NCBI GenBank assembly: GCA_902729315.2 | Contig: LR746267.1 | Span: forward strand, 9,967,793 to 10,031,792 | Source of the DNA: Spirodela intermedia | Lineage: Eukaryota; Streptophyta; Magnoliopsida; Alismatales; Araceae | Direction of reading: 5' to 3' | Length of the DNA: 64,000 bases | In this document: piece after piece, positions 24,398 to 38,200 of the stretch | How the letters are laid out: every line of letters starts with the position of its first letter | How positions within the stretch are numbered: position 1 is the stretch's first letter | Notes under the pieces: generated by a model | Databases searched by the model: none | Told to the model about the DNA's origin: nothing | Seen by the model: the letters and a program-made list of their open reading frames with translations, nothing else | Program-made: the position numbers and the translations under genes

Positions 24398-27300
24398 ATG
24401 GAGGACGACGGAGAGCCCGGGGGACCGCGGCTGAGCAAGAGGTTCGCCGGCGGGAAGCTAGGCGGCGGAGAGGTGGACTACAAGACCAAGGCGGGAACGG
24501 CATGGAGCCACTCCTACCTGAATCAGAAGCCCTGGCATCCCCTCTCCTACCCGAATCAGCGGCGCAAGTGGATCGCCGAGCAGAGTCATGCTCAGCGCGA
24601 GCGCCACGCCGAGGAGGTCTCTCAAGAGGTGTGCTAGGAAGCCTGGCCGGCGGTTTTCTTTTCTCTTCTTTCATTTCCTTTTCTTTTTTGAATGCGTTCT
24701 TCTTCTTCTCTTCCCGGATTCCTGATCGGTCAACTTTCCCCTGGTTTGCAGTTCGCTCAGGAGCAGGAATTCTTCCGGCAGACTGCCCTTCTCTCTGAGA
24801 AGGAGAAGGAGAAGGTGAGAAAGGGGGGCGGGCGATCAATGTCCTCGTCAGAGTTTGGTTTTTCACTTCCAAATTAGTTTAACCTATGAGAGAGGCCTTT
24901 ATCCGCGAAATGAAAGGCAAAATTCTCGGCGGGGAGGACATCAAATATAAGAGAGAAAACCATCAAACATGAAATGGGGGTAACGGAATGGGGATTACAT
25001 TTCTCCTGGGAGTCTTACGTGGTCATATCTTACCGATGGCATTTTTTATAAATAGCCTTTGATTTGAACGCTTGATTACAGATGGAAGATGGGAGATGTG
25101 AGGGGGCAATTGGTTTATCAAAACATATTCCATGGAGGATGAGATAACTGCTTAAACATTGATGCTTGGGTGGAGATCTTTTTTTTCTTGTTCATTAAAT
25201 GCCTTCTTGTTTGCTTGGACGGCCAAGTTTTGCGAACTCAGGAAAGGACATTGGAGAATACCAAAACTGGTGCCATTTAAAATATATATATTTATATATG
25301 GATGGGGATTTTGACATTGAGTAGTATGTGAGCCATTCATAATCCCCTGAGCGTCCTATCTGATCCCTAATCCAGTTAACAGACAAGTGAGGAATGAAGT
25401 TATGGCAGTTCTTCTGTCTTCTCCACGGCATAAGTTATGGTGTTCTTCTGGGCGGTGTCATTCTTCTCTCACTAGTTTACAACGTCCTCATAGGCTACTC
25501 CTTCCCACCGTTGAATTCTTGACAAGAATATCATGGATCCACTTCCCCCTACGACTGAATGTGGAACGTAGATGGTTGTGGGTTATTGATCATTTATAAA
25601 CCCAGTTTTGGAATGAAGATATACTTTTTGATTTAAGTGAAGAAAAACTTATTTTAGTTTTTCGAAGCGAGTGTCATACGTTTTGCATAGATCAGGATGA
25701 ACCCAGCATAAAAATATGGAAGCCAGTCCTTGTAAGGCCTTATTTTAGCAAGAATACTCCTCGTGGGGTATCTGTTCTGAACACCAAAAATTCTCTCCAA
25801 AAAGATCATAATTGAAATTCGCGTTACACTGGATCAATATCTTGGACTTCTGCCAGATACTAAGAGTGGGTCACCGTTGACTTTGCTCTCTTTCTTGTAA
25901 ATTATTGAGGGGACGTGCCTTCTGTCTTAGACTTGTCCTCATTGATGGTTGATGGGCGTGCCAATTTTTTTCATTGACAATTATCTCTGGATTAGGCAAT
26001 GACTATTCTCCTCACGGGATGAGGATCAAATTTTTTTGGTCATGTGCAACAGACTTAATCACCATTGTTGCATTTCTATTAGCGTATATATATTGATTAT
26101 TTTGACAACCATCTGATGCTCTTACTGATATACTCAGATTGAGATGATGAAGGCTGTGAGCTTTATGTACCTACGCCCACCCGGCTACAATGCAGAAAGT
26201 GCCAAAGCTGCAGAGATCGCAGATGAACAGAAGAAAGCAGAAGAATCTACTGTTCTTCCCTCCACAGGGTACCACGGCAGTGGCTCCGTTAATCTTCTCT
26301 GCTATCAAATAAAGAAATACATTGTTTTTCTTAGTAATTTTCACTGCTATATGCACATTATAAAGACTGTTATTTGGCAGGCCAGAGTCGCCCGCTGCAA
26401 ACATTTCCTCCGAAGCAGCTAAAAGAAAGGCAAAACCGAGAGATGTCTTTGGTCGCACCTTACCGACAGAAGAAGAATTTGAAGTCTTGAAGAATGCTCC
26501 CCGGTATGTACCTGCTGCAGCAGGCCCTCCCTATTATTTACTCCATGGTGTCTATGCAAAGAAATCTCTCTTTCCTCTTTCGTTTGTGTCCTCTCTCTCT
26601 GTAGATTTACATAGTAATAATTTTATTTTTCCGAGAGTTACCCTTTATAAACATGATTAAGCTTGCTTATGTTGTTCTTGTGCGATTCATGCCAAAGTGG
26701 GCTGGGAAACTTGAATTTCACTCTTAACAATCAAGCGGGTTAAATTAGGAGAAAATTCCTCCTCCGTATCAAAAATGTAATCTTTAATGCTGTGATTGTC
26801 TTATGAGTGGCCCAACCGACCGGTAGGCCTGTCCCCAAGAAAGCCATCTTTTTGGAATCCTCCAACTACCGGTGCTTGTATGTGAGGCGACTAGCGGTCT
26901 TCTGGCTGGCCTTGATTCAGGCTCGAGACTGGCGTGGTGGGGCGTGTGAAGCCCTTCGCGGTTGAAATACGCAATGTGAGGTGCATGCGGTGCGGCAAAC
27001 ACGGCCACCAGAGCGGAGATCGCGAATGCCCTTTGAAGGATGCGATCATGCCCAGCGAGGAGAGCCGGTTGAAGAGGGAGGACCCTTTAACGGCTATAAT
27101 GGCTCAGACTGGTTCAAGCGAGGTTTGCCCTTCATTCTTTCCCTTCTTCATCATTCTTTCCCTTCTTCTTCTTCTTCTTCATTACTGTGTCTGTCCATTC
27201 AGGCGCTGAGATGGGAGCTGAAGCAGAAGCCGGGGCTGAGCCCTCCTCGAGGCGGGTTCGATCCCGACGATCCTAATCAGCAGATTGTGGCGGGGGACGA

Positions 27301-27895
27301 CATATTCGATGAATATGGAGGTGAGGAAGGAAGGAATATCTGGGCAGCTTCCCCTCTTCCTCCGGTTAGCTCTCATGGCTTCCTGTTTCTTCTTCCCACC
27401 GTCTCAGGGTTTCTGGGTGGCGGCGGCATTCCCGCGCTGCTCGGCAACTTGAACTCGAGAGAGTCGGAGAGGCCTTCCAAGAGGACGCGCAAGCACGGAC
27501 GGCGCCGGGCGGGGGCCCGCGGGGACCTCCGAGGACGGGCCGCCGTGTCGCCCTCCTCTTCCTCCGACGACGAGGACGACGACGATTCTGGCTCTGGGGC
27601 GGGAGGGCAGAGATCCAAGAGGAGGCTGCGGGACAACAGGAGGCGCAAGCACTCCGATTCCAGAGGATCCGAGGGCGACGGCGGCGACCGTCGCCGGAGA
27701 AGGCGAAAGCAGACTGAGAGCTCAGGCGGCGGTCGTCGCCGGCGGAGGGACTCGTGTCTCTCCGAGTCTGACGCCGAGGTGGACCGCCGTAAGAAGCCGA
27801 AGAAGAGCCGGAGCCGGCAGAAGCCGAAGAGGCGTTGTTCCCCTTCGAGCGGGAGCTCGGACTCGGAGCTCCGTCGCCAGAGCAGGCGGAAATAG
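24398..27895 (+). CDS. CIR N-terminal-domain zinc-knuckle protein, 7 exons
   Basis: Plant relative of the CBF1-interacting corepressor CIR, probably a nuclear protein tied to transcription or splicing. Exons: 24398-24628, 24752-24814, 26138-26268, 26381-26503, 26921-27122, 27203-27320, 27408-27895. All GT-AG junctions keep phase and give 451 residues. Exons 1-3 hold the Cir_N-type region (KTAWSHSYLNQKPWHP-like, with KRRKWIAEQ and EQEFFRQTALLSEKEKEK, then YLRPPGYNAESAKAAE). Exon 5 has a CMRCGKHGHQSGDRECPLKD zinc knuckle. Exons 5-6 encode REDPLTAIMAQ and ALRWELKQKPGLSPPRGGFD. Exon 7 is a low-complexity Arg/Ser/Asp/Glu tail of ~160 residues resembling RS domains. The ATG at 24,398 is the first in frame with the homologous block. 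The very GC-rich last exon generates long but meaningless antisense frames. I know no specific plant function. Confidence 0.88.
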
Positions 27896-28330
27896 AACAG
27901 CCGCCGTCGGTCCGTCGCATCATCTGGGTCCTCTGACTGACCCACTCCCTCGCCGGTGCTGCTGTACATTCATTCACTTCCACAGAGCTCACTCGCTGAT
28001 CGCCTCCCGCCGTCGGACGGCAAGACTGCACAACTTGTTTTCGAGACTATTTAGCAGGCCAGAAGAAGGCCCACATGTGAATCTTTCTCCGCCCCATGAA
28101 GCCCATCTCTTCCCACACACACATACCCCCTCCCTCTGCTACCTACGAAACAAACTGTTATCCCCCACGAGAGACAGAAACAGAGAGAGAGAGAGTCCTC
28201 GAGGAGAATTCTAATTCTGAAGCGTCTCCGCTGCCCCGCCCCGCCGGGACAGCAGAGCTTCGGTCCTCCCCCTCTGCAGGTGCCACTCCGCCGGCGGGGG
28301 GGGGCGTTGGACTTGCAGAACTCCCCGGCG

Positions 28331-29999
28331 ATGGGGTTCGCGGAGTGGGCGTCCGGCCCGACCGCCGCCTCCTCCTCGGCTACGGCGCATCGGACTTGGG
28401 AGAAATGGGCGTCCGCTTCTGTAGGCTCGTCTTCCGGTGAGAATCAGATGCGATGATGATGATGGTGTCTTGAAGAGTAGCAATACTAGTAGTAGTAGTA
28501 GTAGTCTGACTTCTGTTTTTTCCCTCTCTCTCTCTCTCTCCCTCCATTCTTCTTGCTCTCCATGTTGACCGCGGGACTTCCTTTCGGCAGATCATCCGCT
28601 CAAGGCGGCGCTGCTACTCAACTACGACCCCTCTGCGCCTTCCCGCGCGATGCCAATCATGTATGTGTGCTATTATACCTCCGAACGCCCTACGATCCAG
28701 ATTTTCAATAATTTTACGGCACCTACTTCAGTGTATCCTTTTAGGGTTCATACTGCCCGTGAATGTTTTCTTCTTCCTCAGCGTCTGATCCTGCCCCTGA
28801 GGACGCTGGGGAACATTCACAGTGAACGAACGAACGAACGAAACCTAATTTGAGACTGTACCCATTCCCGCTGACCAAAAGTCCCTTCCAGATTGAGGCT
28901 TACTCACATACATCCTCTTCTCAACGACTCGATGAATCTGATTAGATCCTCGAGCAGCAAATCTTGAATCCGACGCGCCGTTCGGGGACCGATCGATCTC
29001 CTGGGATTCGCCTGATGCTCCGCAAAATACTTGCAACTTCAGATATTTCTTTCGATCGGAGGGAACTCGGCAAAATGGTAGCTAGCTGTGTGCAGAGAAC
29101 TGTCGAAAGAGATCATCCATAGATAAAATGCGTTTTCAGCACATCGAGGATCGTCGATTGATCTCAGTTGATATATACCTCGGTAGCCTTCGTCCGTCGA
29201 CCTTGCTCATATTAGGCGGTCAGTGTTAGGTTTTCACGGAATCTGCGTCACATCATGATCTGGTCCAGTGGTGTGGAGAATATACTTCTCTGGATATCAT
29301 CCCTTCCGGTGGTGATCCAGCTCTTCCACAGGATTCAACATGCTGAGAAAACTTTTTTATTTTGGCTTTTTTTTTCAAAAATCGTCGATCATCTCGGCAG
29401 CGCAGAGCAGCAGGGGACGAACCTGACGCCCGCCGACTTATGCGCATTCATGGACTTTGTGAGGAGGAACGATCTTCAGAAGGAGCTGTTCTCCATCGGG
29501 CCGAACCAATGTGAGACACCCCCCCAACCCCCCCCCGATCCTCCCTGATTTCTTACTATCTCGATATGATATCTCTTTCTCTCTCTCTCTCTATCCATCC
29601 GTTCCCCGCAGTTCTGGTCACCTCGATACACGAGCACTGGTTCTGCGCCAGGTGCGTGAACACCTCGAAGCCCGCCGGCGAGGGCGCCATTGTCATGCAG
29701 GCCGCCTCCTTCCTCCTGGTCGCTCTGTGAGACCCGCTCTCTCTCTCCCTGGCGCCATATCCCGCCCCGACCTCCTTTCATCATCGTCATCATCATCATC
29801 ATCGTCGTCGTCGTCATCATCAAACATATCTATGCATCAATCTATCTAAATTTATGGATTGATGAGATGACTCTGGGAGACGATGGATCGATTCGATCGA
29901 TCCTGCAGGTACGAAGGCTCTGTGGGGGCAGCGTCCCGCGCGATGGCGGCCGTCGATCGGTTTGTGTCGCCTCTCGGTCGGAGAAACCCTAACTTCTGA
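28331..29999 (+). CDS. Unrecognised 163-residue plant protein, 5 exons
   Basis: I do not recognise the family. Exons 28331-28436, 28591-28660, 29401-29510, 29612-29726 and 29909-29999 join with correct phase at every GT-AG junction, total 492 bases. The five in-frame joins make a real gene likely although no homologue is named. The product begins MGFAEWASG and has a WEKWASASVG stretch, then DHPLKAALLLNYDPS. After the second junction it reads PIAEQQGTNLTPADLCAFMD with RRNDLQKELFSIGPNQ. Exon 4 encodes TSIHEHWFCARCVN with a CxxC pair, and QAASFLLVALYEGSVG, a short hydrophobic helix. The end is VDRFVSPLGRRNPNF. No signal peptide is obvious. It lies ~440 bases downstream of the CIR-type gene and upstream of cyclin T, all on the same strand. 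Intron 4 contains a (TCA/TCG)n microsatellite at about 29,778-29,822. Confidence 0.7.
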
Positions 30000-30450
30000 T
30001 CTGCCCTGTTCTTCCTCTGCGAGAAGAAAGACCGAGTGACTCTCCGGCTCACGCATGGCGGCGGCGCCGCTTGGGCCCCGGCGGCGGAGCTCGGTCGGCC
30101 AGATGGAGCGGTCCCTGCCGTCCAATAGCTGGCTTCTGATGGTTTTTCTGATCGGCTTACTGTAGGCTGCCTGACAATTAGTGACGCCCAAGAGGCGGGC
30201 GTGAAACTTCATAAAATGATTCCGAACACCCCGCCCCCCCTTCCTCATGTTGACTGTTGAGAAGAGAGCCTATTAAATTTCTGTCCCCCCACCCCCTCCC
30301 CCCCACTTTGGTACGGGTCCCGGCCCGACGCGGGTGATGGTCTTTCGGGCCCACCAACACGCGGTTCTAAACTTACTGACGGTCTCTGGGCCCGAGGCAA
30401 GGCTCTTTTTCTCCCGGGCCAAGCCCGACTTTCACAGGGGCGACTCTCTC
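30000..30450. other. Intergenic C-rich region before cyclin T
   Basis: No open frame of interest. It includes runs of C at about 30,230 and 30,287-30,303 and a pyrimidine-rich stretch near 30,445-30,475. It probably contains the promoter of the cyclin T transcript. The next donor-like sequence (CAG/GTAATT) is at 30,633. Confidence 0.45.
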
Positions 30451-32221
30451 TCTCCCCACCCCGCCCCCCCTTTCTTCGTCTCCCCGTCTGGGGCTCGATA
30501 GATATCTGCTATCGTGAATAGGTAGCCCGCTTGCCGCCTACCATCTTGTCGATTTATCTCTGCGGCGGTCTCTCGGGTTCCTGGTGGGCGGCCGGGAGGA
30601 GGCGCTGAAGGCGGCGTTGCTCCCCAGCGGCAGGTAATTTCTTTGCTTCATCTTCATCGCCGTCGTCGGCTTTCTCGTTTTCGTCTTCCTCCGTCTCGTT
30701 CGCCCCCCCTGCGGGGCTAGGTTTGTGAGGTTATCACCTTACGAGGTCGTAGGGGTGAGGGGAAATCGGTAAGATCACTGCGGTCGCTCGTGATTTTCGA
30801 CGCCTTACGAACCGGAAACAACAGTAAGATCTAATCTTCAACAATACCCCTTTTGCGAAACTTTTAGTCTGTTCCTTCTTCTGATCGCTCCCGATTCAGC
30901 ACGTCACTAACCCTATCGGGAATCCTTGTCTCGTTCAACGCGCGGAGTTCATCGTCTGCCATTGGCCGCGTCTTGATCCAATTTCCAATCTCTTGGAGTG
31001 GTGCCGTTCCTAGTTCTGCTTTTTCGATTTCGTAGAGTCTAAACTCTGTGGAGGACGGTGGCATGCCCTCCCTCCCGAGAGCTCTTGGTACTGGTGAGAA
31101 AATGTTGATGGGTTCTGGCGATAGTTTAAGACTGATGCGAAGGTATTTACCCCGTGCGAAAGTTTCTGGGCTCCGATAGCCTTCAATGTGTAATCCTCTC
31201 TTGCTTGTCTCCCCTTCCAGAATAAACAACACCGCATGCGTTGCATGATTCTTTCTAGCCTCTATGGCTGGATCATTATCGAGAATTGTGTCAAATATTT
31301 TCCATGGTAGTCCCCTGTATTTGTCCTCTCACGGACTTGAGTTCTTTTTGTATGTCAGCACTAATACTCATTTTATATCTTCGTCTTCTCAGACATCAGT
31401 GATTTTAAGAAGTGAATAAGGTTTAATGTCGGTCGTTGGAAGCTCAAATTAATAGTAATATATACAAAGCCAAGTCCACACAGAAATCATTTCGTACACC
31501 CATTGTTGATTATGGTTTTCAGTGTACTCTTTTTATTTCGTCATGTATCGTTTGATTAGTAGTTATTAATTGATAGTGTACCTCGTCGTACTGATAAAAC
31601 CATTAGTTGTACTGAACACTTGCCATTGTTTTGGATGGCAACTGGGTCACCTCATTTTGTTCAATGAAATAAACGTCTATAATAGTGGACAGGGTGTCTG
31701 ACGGCAAGTCCGTGTCTAGTTGGGAAAGTCTTGCAATCCTTTGATTCGTTCTTTTATCTGTCCGCAAGTTTACAGCAAGAGGCACCTAATTAACATCCAT
31801 TGGACATTGGAATCTAGAAGCCAGCTGGGACGTATCTCGCAAATGTGCTTCAAAGCTTTTTTCAAAAGTCTCTATTGTATCTGTTTTGCCAAATTTCACT
31901 TGGTGAAGTGGCTTTTTGCGTTTGATCGAAATGGATTTCTAGAGTCTAGTAGGCTCTGAGTATGTCCCGATATTTTTTTCATAATGTTATTCTGAATTTC
32001 TGTGGATAAGTCTGTGGCTTAGTTCTCCAGAATGCTGTTTGAGGATTGGGTAACTGATTCATGGGTTATTTGTCCATACCTGGCGTTGATATTTTCTTTC
32101 TTCCCAATGCTAACTGGGATTTGTGTTTATATGTCTTTCATGTTATTGATGTGAAAGATAGTTTGGTGCAGGACGACACAGCCTCTTCTTTTTTCTGTCA
32201 CGATAACCAGAGAAAGGCTAC
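30451..32221 (+). other. Probable cyclin T 5' leader with long leader intron
   Basis: There is no homologous coding sequence between the C-rich region and the cyclin start codon at 32,222. A GC-rich segment ends at a good donor (CAG/GTAATTTC, 30,633/30,634). A good acceptor (TTGGTGCAG/GACG) is at 32,171/32,172. I infer a 5' untranslated exon ending at 30,633, a ~1.54-kb leader intron and a second leader segment of 50 bases joining directly to the ATG exon. Leader introns of this kind are common in plants; cDNA is needed for proof. Confidence 0.45.
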
Positions 32222-35200
32222 ATGGCAGTTTTCACGTCGGCTGAATCAAGTTATGTGACATCAGAAAATAGGCACTACGGTTCTTTCTATGAGGCAAATG
32301 AACAGGATCGTTCTTGTTCTGAATGGTATTTTACCAGAAAGGAAATCGAAGAACATTCTCCCTCGAGGAAAGATGGCATTGATTTGAAGAAAGAAACATA
32401 TCTCCGAAAATCCTATTGCACATTTCTTCAAGACTTAGGAATGAGGCTTAAAGTGTAAGTTTTCATGTACAACTTAGTGTTGTGATTGCACTATTTTTTT
32501 GTCTTTTAGGCTCAATGAAATAATAACCTAGTGGAGAATCAAATAGGACTCGTACCATTTAGATGAGCTAATCTTGTAACTTATGAAACGAATCTATGTG
32601 ATAATGATTTTGTACCAGTCAAATTCCATGTTCCATGATGAGCGTCATTGGTTTTAAATGATGGATTTTGTCGATTACATTCTTGTCTTTTTTGTTTGAG
32701 TGGTAATTGTTAGTATTCAAGGTTTTATTTGAATAAAGTCTTTCAAAGTGAATCTTTTAATGCCACACATTTGTCAAAAATACTTGTTAGGTGTTGGTGA
32801 CTTATTCTGACTCATCTATAACAGATTGTGCTAGTGGTTTGAATCGTGTACCTAGTGACTATCTTTCTTATGTCTGTCCTTTGACTTTTCACTCATATGT
32901 TATTTCTCCCTTTTCTGCTATAATTTTTTGCTTGCCTTAGTCTTTGATATTTTCATAATTTTTTTCTTCTTACTTCGCCAATGCACTGGAGTCCTTATAT
33001 ATTTGTGCAATAATTATTAGTTGATCATCTCATTATACAATTACCATGGCCACAAAAAAAGGGAACTACCCAGGTTTAGGAATTTGATCAACTAAAAAAT
33101 TGACTGAAAGAAGCTAACTTCCAATTTACACGTTTTTCCCACACTCCCCCTTAAGCTGGTGAATAGGCATTCCCTGTTCCCAGACTTTGAAATACTGAAC
33201 TACTAAATCTCTTAGAAAGTACATCCGCAAGTTGGTCATGTGTAGACATATAAAGTGTACAGCCTCTCTCCAACTTCTCCTTGATGAGGTATTTGTAAAT
33301 CTTGATCTATTTTATTCAATCATGTTGCACTGGGCTGTGAGCTTTGCTAATTGCAGATCTGTTATAATAATAGAGTCTCATTGGAGCATCCCACCTAACG
33401 TTCAAGTCCTCTAAGATGATCTTCTACCAAAGAAGTTCACATACCCTGAGCTATTGCTCGAAATTCAGCCTCTGCATTAGATCGTCATATCACATTTTGT
33501 TTCTTGCTTTTCCATGCCACGAGGTTGCCACTCAGAAAGCTGCAATATCAAGAAGTTGATTTGCTATCAACCACTAATCCTGCATAACCAGCATTTATGT
33601 ACGTCTCAAGTCTGTTACACCCCATTTGTTTCTTTTGAATAGAATATCTTTTCCTGATGTCTCTTCGAGGTACTCTAGCTTTTGTGGACTGGTGGCATGA
33701 ATTGAGTAATCACACGAACTGCATATGCTAAATTTGGTCGTGTACGAGATAGATAAATGAGCCTTCTTACCAAGCACTGGTACATTTCCCTATGTGCTAC
33801 AGAATAATCCTGTTTTTCCAAGCCCAAGATTCGGATCTATTGGAGTACTTGTTGAGTTCCATGCTGTCTTGGTTGTTTCACTAAGACTGTTTAATGAACG
33901 GCTTGTGATCCCCTTGGCTTTGTCTCTATCCTATGACAATAATAACTCTTGTGAATCAACCAAGTGCTCAAGGTAATTGCATAAGTTTGTATGGAACTTT
34001 CTATAATTTACACACTAAATAAGCTGCTAAATTATTTCCATATCTTTGTAGGACATCCATATAAATTCCACCGTTTGTATTGACAAGAAGATTCTAATAG
34101 TATTCATCTTTGCAATCAGAACAAACATCTCTACGTAATCAATCCCATAGGTTTGAGTATAGGTTTGAGTATAGCCCTTAGCAACCTATGAGATTGATTG
34201 CTTAGAGTTGTTTGCTCCAGTACAACTATTTCATTCTTGACTATATAGATCTATTTGTTTGATATTTCACTCTAAAGATCCATTTACTCCTTGTGGGTCT
34301 GTTTCCTGCTGGCAGCGTTACTAACTCTCAAGTTTTCTTCTTCTCTAACACCTCCATCTCCATATTCATGCTTTGTTTCCATTTCTTATTAGACAAAGTC
34401 TTAGATGAGGTGGTTTGGGTGGCAATGGTGTTTAACTAATAAGGCTCTATAAGATGGTGAAAAACATTTAAAAGAAATGAAGTGTGCAAGAGGATGTAAG
34501 GGTTGTTTTGTGCATTCTACAGTCCCTTTCCTAACGGCAATGTGAAGATCCTGGTTATTGTTGCTCATATGAGATTTATTCTCAACTTGCAATGGATGCT
34601 TTGAAATTATTCCATCATTCTCATGATCTAGGTTGGATTCTCAGGTCTGTGCAGATCTACACACATCTGTTTCCTCCCTTGAGAACACCTTCCCTTTACC
34701 ATATCTTACATTTTCAAAGGCAATGTTAAAATTTCCTTGATGGTTTTCTACAGCTTCAAATTCAAGTTATGGCATGGATTCAGATGCAGGTTCAGACAGG
34801 AAAAATGATAGACATAGGATGTGGCGGCAGATAAAATTTCCCATCCTTATCTTCAATGATTGAATTCCCTCCTTGAAGATGTGGTGTGGTGAAGTAAGAC
34901 ACTTGTTCATAGAAAGTGACATCCACTAAGACAAAAGTTCTTTGATGGAGGGTGATAACACTTGTACCCTTACGGAGTTGGAGAATAGCTCACCAAGAGA
35001 CACTTTAACGCCCTTGGACCTAAATTCCTGCTATGTTGACCATGACCATGAACAAATGATTTACAACCAAGAATTATAGGGAAAAGATTATTTGTGGTGC
35101 GTAGGCTTGGATAGAATAATGGCAACATTTCCATTGGACTCTTGAATCCTAAGACTCTAAGAGTCAAATGATTTATGAGATGAATTGTTGTAATAATTCT

Positions 35201-38200
35201 TCCTCCCCAGAAGGATTTAGGCACATATTTTTGGAACAGAAAGGCCTGGTTTACCTCAAGAAGATGACCATTTTTTGTTCATGCTACTCCATTGTCTTGT
35301 TATGTTTTGACACATGATGGCGGATGTATATATGGATGGGTATGGATGAGTGGACATCAATGTCGATATAATATACTGTATATGTCATTCATATCTGGTA
35401 CCATCTATGTGCTTCGTATCAATATCACCAAATAAACTAGGACATCTTTCCTCTATTTTCTTCAAGTTTTTTTTTAGGATGTATAGATGATGATGTCTAC
35501 TGATGCTTCTACCTAAAAACTCTGTTATTTATAGTTATGTTTGTATTGTGTATCAAGATTTGGCCATGCCTTGTCTCTTAGGCATTAAGAGAGTGGGTCA
35601 CTGCATTGATGGCTATGCTCACATCAAAAACCTGTACAAGGGATTAGTTGTGGTTTTTAAATTCTTGTTCTCATGTCATGATATTTCCTACAAAATCTAA
35701 CAGCCTAGTGACAGGTGAATACTTGTCACACGTGTATGTTTGATGGAGCACCTTGTTTTTCAAGAGTCAAGACATGAGAACACGTGTATATTTGTGCCTT
35801 TCTCTTCCTTCATGGAACACCTTGTTTTTCAAAAGGCTCGCAAACATTTGAGAGGTGTGGGATCAGAGAGGGTAATACTGACTGCTTAACTTGATGATTC
35901 TCTGACTAAACACTTGGAACCTGCCAAAAAATCCTTAATAGACCTCTTCGGGCAAACGATCATTGGAAGGTGCAGGAATACTTAGTCTTAGCAATGGCAA
36001 CAGGATATGGACATAATGATAGCCAACTGATGTTCTTTTGGTTTTTATTAGGACAGTCAGTAAGACAGTAGTGCAGTTAAAAACAGTGTTGTGGTCTGAA
36101 TCTCATGCAGTCTAACAAGAAGCAACTTAAATGCCCTAATTTTAATTCTGAAGATGCAGTTCTGCAATCATAGACCTTGAAGTCACTATGCATAGTGTGG
36201 GATGTCTCTATAGGATAAGATGGAACTAATTATACTTGTGTGACAAGAATAATTAGTTGTGAGAACCTGGTTCGTGAATATTGGGCCTCCAGAGGATTAC
36301 TGTAGAATGAAGGGTACAATGAACTTGAGGACAAGCGAGGAACAGGGATCAAGGAGACGGGATGCATGACTGGACTCATAGAGAGAAGAAGAGAGTATAA
36401 TAGATTAAAACGGGTCTCTCTCCTATCCTATGCATATGAGAGGGAACAACTATACTAGGTCTAGGACTGGCCCTAATGAGCCATTTGCACACGAAGCAAC
36501 TAATTATTCTGAAGTATACGTTCAGGAGATGAAGGGACAATGCCATATGGCTATGAAAAAAGTAGACAGACGAAATGTAATGGACAGGTTGTTTATACTA
36601 TTGTTATTGAAGTGATATTCTTTCTTTATTTCATATTAAATGATTCTTTTTGATGTTGTTTATGCTATCTCCTTTTTATTTGCCTATGCTAGAAAGTAAC
36701 ATTTTCTCCAGTCCACAGGTCACAATAGCCACGGCAATCATATTTTGTCATCGCTTTTTCCTTCGGCAATCTCATGCGAAGAATGACAGAAGGGTATGGA
36801 TTGCAATATTTTTCATGTTATGGAAATCTTAATCTTTTGAGAGTCAAGTATCCTTATTCTGAACAAGTGAATTGCCGAAGCCTTGTGCCAGTGAAAATTC
36901 ATTTCTTGGTTCCATTGATTCTCATCAAATTCAATGCTTGAAATTCATTGTCTTTATTTAGATAGCTTATGGTTCTGTACCCTTAGTTCTTCCAGTTAGT
37001 GTAACATGTTCTCTTTCGGTAGCTTAGGGGCATGAAAGCATGTTAGATTTCGACTCTTTTAATGTATCATTATGGATAGCGCATTTGCTTAAGTTCATTA
37101 CTAAAAATATTGTGATGCATACTTGTAGCATAAGCCTGACTTACTTGTGAGGAGTGGAAGAATTTTTTGCTTTTTAATGCAAAAGTTGAGAGGAAAACAA
37201 TGTTGCAAAATAAAGGAAGTGATTCAAAATTAAACTTTTGTTCCCTTTGCTCTTCATTCTCTATCATTCTTCTTTTTTTATCTCGACATAAATTTTAAGA
37301 AGCATGAAGCAGGATGTTACATCTATATTTGTCCATTCTCTTCCAATCTCCATTTATATAGTGGGCCATATGATGAGAGAAGCATGTAACACCATATTTC
37401 TTTGACCTCAATACTTCACAATATATCTCTGACCAGTAGAATATAGTTCCTATTCAGCCATTTCACTATGTCCTACACTGTATTGAGCAATACTGCTGGC
37501 AAAATACTGCTGTTATTTTTTTAAAACTTGGCTGGTCCAATCATATTTATTGATATGTCCCTCGCAGACTATTGCCACAGTGTGCATGTTCCTTGCTGGG
37601 AAGGTTGAAGAAACCCCTCACTCATTAAATAATGTTATTCTTGTTTCCTATGACATCATTCATAAAAAAGACCCAGCTGCGAGACAGAGAATCAAGCAGA
37701 AGGTATTATCTACTTTATCACTCTTTCAGCATTTAAAATTTTTTCCAACACTTTTCTTTTCTTTTCTACCATTGTTTATCCGTCTTGGCAAGTTCTCAAT
37801 CCTTCTCTTTTGATTTTTTTTTCTTGGTATGTTTTGCCTCACACCTATTATATCCACTGTCAAACAGGAAGTGTATGAACAGCAGAAGGAGCTCATTTTA
37901 CTTGGGGAAAGGGTTGTCCTCACCACCCTTGGTTTTGATCTAAATGTGCACCACCCATACAGGCCACTCGTTGAAGCAATAAAGAAATTCAGGGTGGCTC
38001 AGAATGCCCTTGCCCAAGTTGCATGGAACTTTGTGAACGATGGGTAAGCCCGTGCTCCTATCTCAGTCTCCACAATTGATGCTCCTCGCCCGCCCCCTGT
38101 GGGTCGGCTTCCTCGTTTGACTGGTCTAAACGTTTGGACTGGCCATGCAGGCTGCGGACATCCCTTTGCCTTCAGTACAAACCTCACCACATCGCAGCAG

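Noticed and set aside
26981-28031. Long antisense and alternate open frames over the last CIR-type exon
   Set aside because: They result from extreme GC bias and Arg/Ser-rich low complexity; only the frame that continues from spliced upstream exons fits a protein family.
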